A stretch of 64,000 nt of DNA from positions 1 to 64,000 of the forward strand of contig NHZP01000103.1 of the NCBI GenBank assembly GCA_003313425.1, read 5' to 3'. The notes under the pieces were generated by a model, which saw only the letters and a list, made by a program, of their open reading frames with translations, had not been told where the DNA came from and did no database searches. This document shows positions 61,127-64,000 of this stretch, in pieces. Every line of letters starts with the position of its first letter. Within the stretch, counting starts at the first letter, position 1. The translations under genes were made by a program, and so were the position numbers. The DNA comes from Pseudopyrenochaeta lycopersici (taxonomy: Eukaryota; Ascomycota; Dothideomycetes; Pleosporales; Pseudopyrenochaetaceae).

Positions 61127-61518
61127 TAGTAGTAGTAGTAATAATAAAAGTAGAGGTAGTAAAGGTAGAGGTTAAGATAAAGAGGAGGAAGAATAGTAAG
61201 AGAATAAAGAAGGAGGAGGAAAGAATAATAGAGGAGTAGATAATAGAGAAAGTAGTAGAGAAAGTAGTAGAGATAATAGTAGAGGAGATAAGTAGGCTCC
61301 TACCTTATACTATAGAGGCGCTATAGCGCGTTATAATATAAGGAGTAGAAGTAGAAGTAAGAGTAGAAGTTAAAGCTATAGTAAGAGTAAAAGTTAAGGC
61401 CTAAGTTAAAATAAGGCTAGAGATACTCTAAGCTATAGAAGGTTTAGAAGTTTCTTATTAAGCCTTAGATTATATAGGAGGAACTATTCCTAGACTATTA
61501 TATAGAGAAGTATTATTA

Positions 61519-61749
61519 TATAATATATAGTTTTAGGTAATAGTACTTACTTTATACTATAAATAATAGTAAAGGGATAGTTCTATATTCCTATTACTTA
61601 GCTATAGGAGAGAATAATACTTGTTATCCCCGCTCCGCGCAGCTAGCGCAGGTTTTGAGTAGGTCCGTTACGGTGCGCGCTAGCCCCCGAGAAGGTCTAG
61701 CGCAACTATGCTGCAACACCAAGGTTTAGATTCACGATACTTTGTTACA
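61519..61749. repeat. Right LTR of F (231 bp), half mutated
   Basis: The first ~100 bp are RIPped like the left LTR; from about 61620 to the end (…GATACTTTGTTACA) the sequence is GC-rich and apparently unmutated. This is the boundary between the AT-rich block and normal chromosome. Confidence 0.92.
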
Positions 61750-62236
61750 GTAGAAATTTCTTGTCCTTGAGGGAGTACCCACTTCAGGGGGTAATGCAGC
61801 AATTTCAAAACCTAGAATAAGTCTTTACATGAAGGAGATGCAGTAAGACTCTTTCAAACCGGGACTAATATAGCCTACCATTCAAAATTCCCAGCTATTT
61901 GCTGAGTAGGAGCGTAGGGTTAATGTAGAGTGCGACAGATTCTGCAGTCGGCTCACATGCCCTGCTCATCTTGCAACGCAGCCACAGCGGCAAGAGCGCA
62001 CAACCAATCCAATCAGATCAACGCAACCCTGCATAGTTATGCGGGGCGTAAATGCGACAGCAAGGCTGTGCCGTGCTTCAGATCAATTGATGAGAGCAGT
62101 TTGGGGGCCGTCAATGGGGGCGTTTTCGGGCGTTTATTCAGGCAAGCCGCACCCAGCCTTGTCTTTTCCTTCGGAACCTTTCTTCCCATGTGCACTTCGC
62201 ATCTTCGTGTACCCACGGCCTCACCACTCCAGCGCA
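61750..62236. other. Unique intergenic region upstream of the membrane-protein gene
   Basis: Balanced base composition, no RIP signs, no transposon similarity within the window. Open frames here are short and look fortuitous. It includes the two CCAAT boxes annotated separately. Confidence 0.6.
62004..62013 (+). promoter_or_regulatory. Tandem CCAAT boxes
   Basis: CCAATCCAAT gives two adjoining CCAAT motifs about 230 bp before the ATG at 62237, a usual position for the fungal CCAAT-binding complex. Confidence 0.4.
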
Positions 62237-63227
62237 ATGGCGGTTGCACTTACAACAACTTTCACCCCTCCTCCACAATGCTCACCGAATATCGAGCTGG
62301 TCCGAAATAGTGCAAATGCAATCTATGGATTACTCGGCGGGACCGGCTACAGCACATGTCTTCCCGCTTCGTTTACACCGTACTCCGAGTTCTACTACTC
62401 ACCAGGTCTGTACTGCCCAAATGGCTACAACACAGCGTGTTCTTCTTCGCAGACAGTGGGCGAAGAAACAGCAACTATAGTGACGTGCTGTCCTACGTAA
62501 GAAGTCTCGACTTTTTTGTTCTCTAGCATTAATTGACGAACTACCCGACAGGGGATTTTCGTGTCAAGATCCACTCTCTATTCGCTTTGCGTGGGAAACC
62601 ACATTAGGATGTACAAAAGCCTGCACCGCAGGGTCTCGTCTGACGGTCTATGAATCTGGTTCCACTCGAGCGACAGTTTGTTCTGAGCAAGACGGGGGCC
62701 AGAATGCCTATAGTGTACAGCTGAGGTATCGCGCCGTCGATTTGGTAAGTCGCCCAGCGCCAGACATGATGCATGGAATACCTGTTCGACAGAAATCTTG
62801 TGTGGGTTGGCGAATTGAACTAACATGTCACGTTACCATCTAGATATCGATAACATCCCTACCTAAGACCAGCGGTCCAACCGCCGTACCAAGCTCCACG
62901 CCTACCTCCAGCAGTCCCGTCAACACCGCTCCAGCATCGGCCCCCGCCAAATCCGGACTCTCCACTGGCGCCAAAGCAGGAATCGGTGTCGGCGCAGGCC
63001 TCGGCGTTGCCCTGATTGGAGCCATTATTTTTCTAGCATGGAGCATTCGCAAATGGGCGAGGAACAAGAACTCCCCTAGCGCCGTTGATTTGATGGAGCA
63101 AAAGGAATTCCAACCTCCACTGTCGGAATTGACAGCTATGGAGCCGGGCGTTATGGGGAAAAGCCATGCACAATACGAGCTGGATCATCCTGACAGTCAG
63201 CGGCATGAATTAGCCGGGAGTCGTTGA
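62237..63227 (+). CDS. Single-pass membrane protein with Cys-rich outer domain, three exons, 278 aa
   Basis: Exons 62237-62496, 62552-62744 and 62844-63227; introns of 55 and 99 bp with GTAAGA/GTAAGT donors and CAG/TAG acceptors. Joined length is 837 nt, ending in TGA, and the phase fits at both junctions. The start M-A-V-A-L-T-T-T-F-T-P-P is followed by a Cys-rich region (residues ~15-130, with C-C-P-T at the first junction). Then come a Ser/Thr/Pro-rich stalk (~157-190), Ser/Thr-Gly-Ala-Lys-Ala-Gly-Ile-Gly leading into a hydrophobic segment (~196-219) and a basic-then-mixed tail of ~59 residues. This plan is common in uncharacterised ascomycete plasma-membrane proteins that resemble cell-wall stress sensors. 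No cleavable signal peptide is evident; the single segment may act as anchor. Ligand and role are unknown. ATG 62237 is chosen because its frame carries the whole domain. Confidence 0.85.
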
Positions 63228-63769
63228 TGCAGGGGCTTGTGTTCAGGATTGGGTTTAATTTGACTGATGTTATTACTTGTTACATGGCCTTTTGAAGACG
63301 TGAGATCAATTCAATGCCATGCCATCTAAGGTATGGTATACCACGTGGACACGGATGTCAATAGAACTGTGCTTAGAATAGCGATGAGAAAAATCGACAC
63401 AGCTCCTCAGCCATACACGACAATACGTACCAAAATCAGGAACACCAAGGACGACATGAATCTGGTTGGAGACTAGAGAGAGGTACATGAGCTACACGGA
63501 GCGTGCCACCCCAACAATGACCAAATGCACAAAGGAGAATTATTACCCTATAGACCTACTCCAAGAAATACCAGCATCGAGTTCATAGAAAATACGTTAA
63601 GATCGATGGTTTTTATCAAGGCGCACAGTACGGGAGGCGAAACCCCCTTAATTACGACTAGACGATTCGATATGCACGTAAGAAGCGGATCATCGATCTT
63701 TCAAACCCTGGTAGGCTTTTGAGAAGTTAGAATGGCGTAATTCTTTTGATACCAAGGTCTTTCTAATAG
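63228..63769. other. Unique intergenic region, nothing recognised
   Basis: Normal composition without repeats. Frames of 60-65 codons occur on both strands, but none has a motif or intron structure that I can support. It must contain the 3' UTR of the gene to its left. Confidence 0.5.
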
Positions 63770-63987
63770 TCATTGTCTGGATGCAACCATCACAACCTCT
63801 TGCGTATTTGCCTCTGGGTCAGAATAGATGCTGTCCATGCACTTCGCACGATTACATGTGCAAGCTTCACGGCAACCACAGTGCTAAGTGGCAAAGAACA
63901 GAAACACAATTTTTATTGATTGGTCATTTATACTATGCTCGCTTGTAAAAATCGAAAAGCCAATAGGTACGATTTCCATGACCCCAT
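63770..63987 (-). CDS. Possible small Cys-rich peptide gene (55 aa, two exons)
   Basis: On the minus strand ATG 63987 opens M-G-S-W-K-S-Y-L-L-A-F (exon 63934-63987). A 50-bp intron follows (63933-63884, GTATAA donor, pyrimidine run and TTAG acceptor). The second exon (63883-63770) reads H-C-G-C-R-E-A-C-T-C-N-R-A-K-C and ends in TGA. The joined frame is in phase. The C-x-C-x3-C-x-C-x4-C spacing could bind metal or form disulphides; the N-terminus is weakly signal-peptide-like. The frame stays open to the window edge, so the true start may lie beyond 64000. Small, motif-poor and unsupported by a homologue here; it could be chance. Confidence 0.3.
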
Positions 63988-64000
63988 GCCAGCAAGTACC

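Noticed and set aside
61930..62500. Several overlapping frames (126, 153, 96 and 70 codons) upstream of and within exon 1
   Set aside because: One is the exon 1 frame extended upstream through non-coding sequence; the others are shadows. The start at 62237 gives the consistent three-exon gene.
62578..63067. Minus-strand frames of 82 and 75 codons
   Set aside because: Antisense shadows of exons 2 and 3 and the second intron of the membrane-protein gene.

Overview
The window is a transposon graveyard from a filamentous ascomycete (Pezizomycotina) ending in a short stretch of normal chromosome. Three things point there. The ordinary sequence at the right end carries a gene with short GT-AG introns of fungal type. 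The transposons are fungal Gypsy, Copia and hAT families. About 61.6 kb is riddled with C-to-T and G-to-A changes that remove CpA/TpG and create TAA/TAG (hardly any TGA) while leaving CpG, which is the signature of repeat-induced point mutation (RIP). Long open frames are therefore absent from most of the window, but the ancestral frames can be followed by reading TAA/TAG as former CAA, CAG or TGG.

Layout. The oldest visible layer is a Gypsy element, family B, copy B2 (8475-11257 and 36274-41241, + strand). Two copies of a second large Gypsy, family A, sit in B2 in opposite orientations: A' (minus, window start to 8474) and A (plus, 11254-36277). A is itself split by a younger, lightly mutated B copy, B1 (12490-24279), and carries a solo Copia LTR (30018-30369). 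B2 also holds a 424-bp foldback hAT-type MITE (10374-10797) and a solo A LTR (36521-36891). Target-site duplications support these nestings: CTAG and GTAG for A, ATAA for B1, CTATATAA for the MITE, TAAGC for the solo Copia LTR. To the right lie a Copia element C (41242-48512, minus) with unmatched flanks, a hAT transposon D (48513-58445) interrupted by a chromodomain Gypsy E (50930-57656, minus, TSD CTAGT), a Copia fragment G (58446-59644), a short LTR element F (59645-61749), and then unmutated chromosome.

How the genes work together. A and B each encode gag, aspartic protease, reverse transcriptase, RNase H and integrase. They share a primer-binding site. Unusually, both carry a further ORF of about 1100 codons between pol and the 3' LTR. 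In both families this ORF keeps an H-x-D ... H-x9-R pattern with identical spacing, suggesting a 2-oxoglutarate/Fe(II) dioxygenase-like domain. Copia C and probably Gypsy E carry an antisense gene-like reading frame between the end of pol and the 3' LTR; the one in C has a GC-rich, nearly unmutated start and an apparent 5' intron.

The only apparently intact cellular gene is a three-exon gene (62237-63227) for a 278-residue single-pass membrane protein with a Cys-rich outer part. A possible small Cys-rich peptide gene lies at 63770-63987 on the minus strand. I see no rRNA, tRNA, CRISPR or prokaryotic features.
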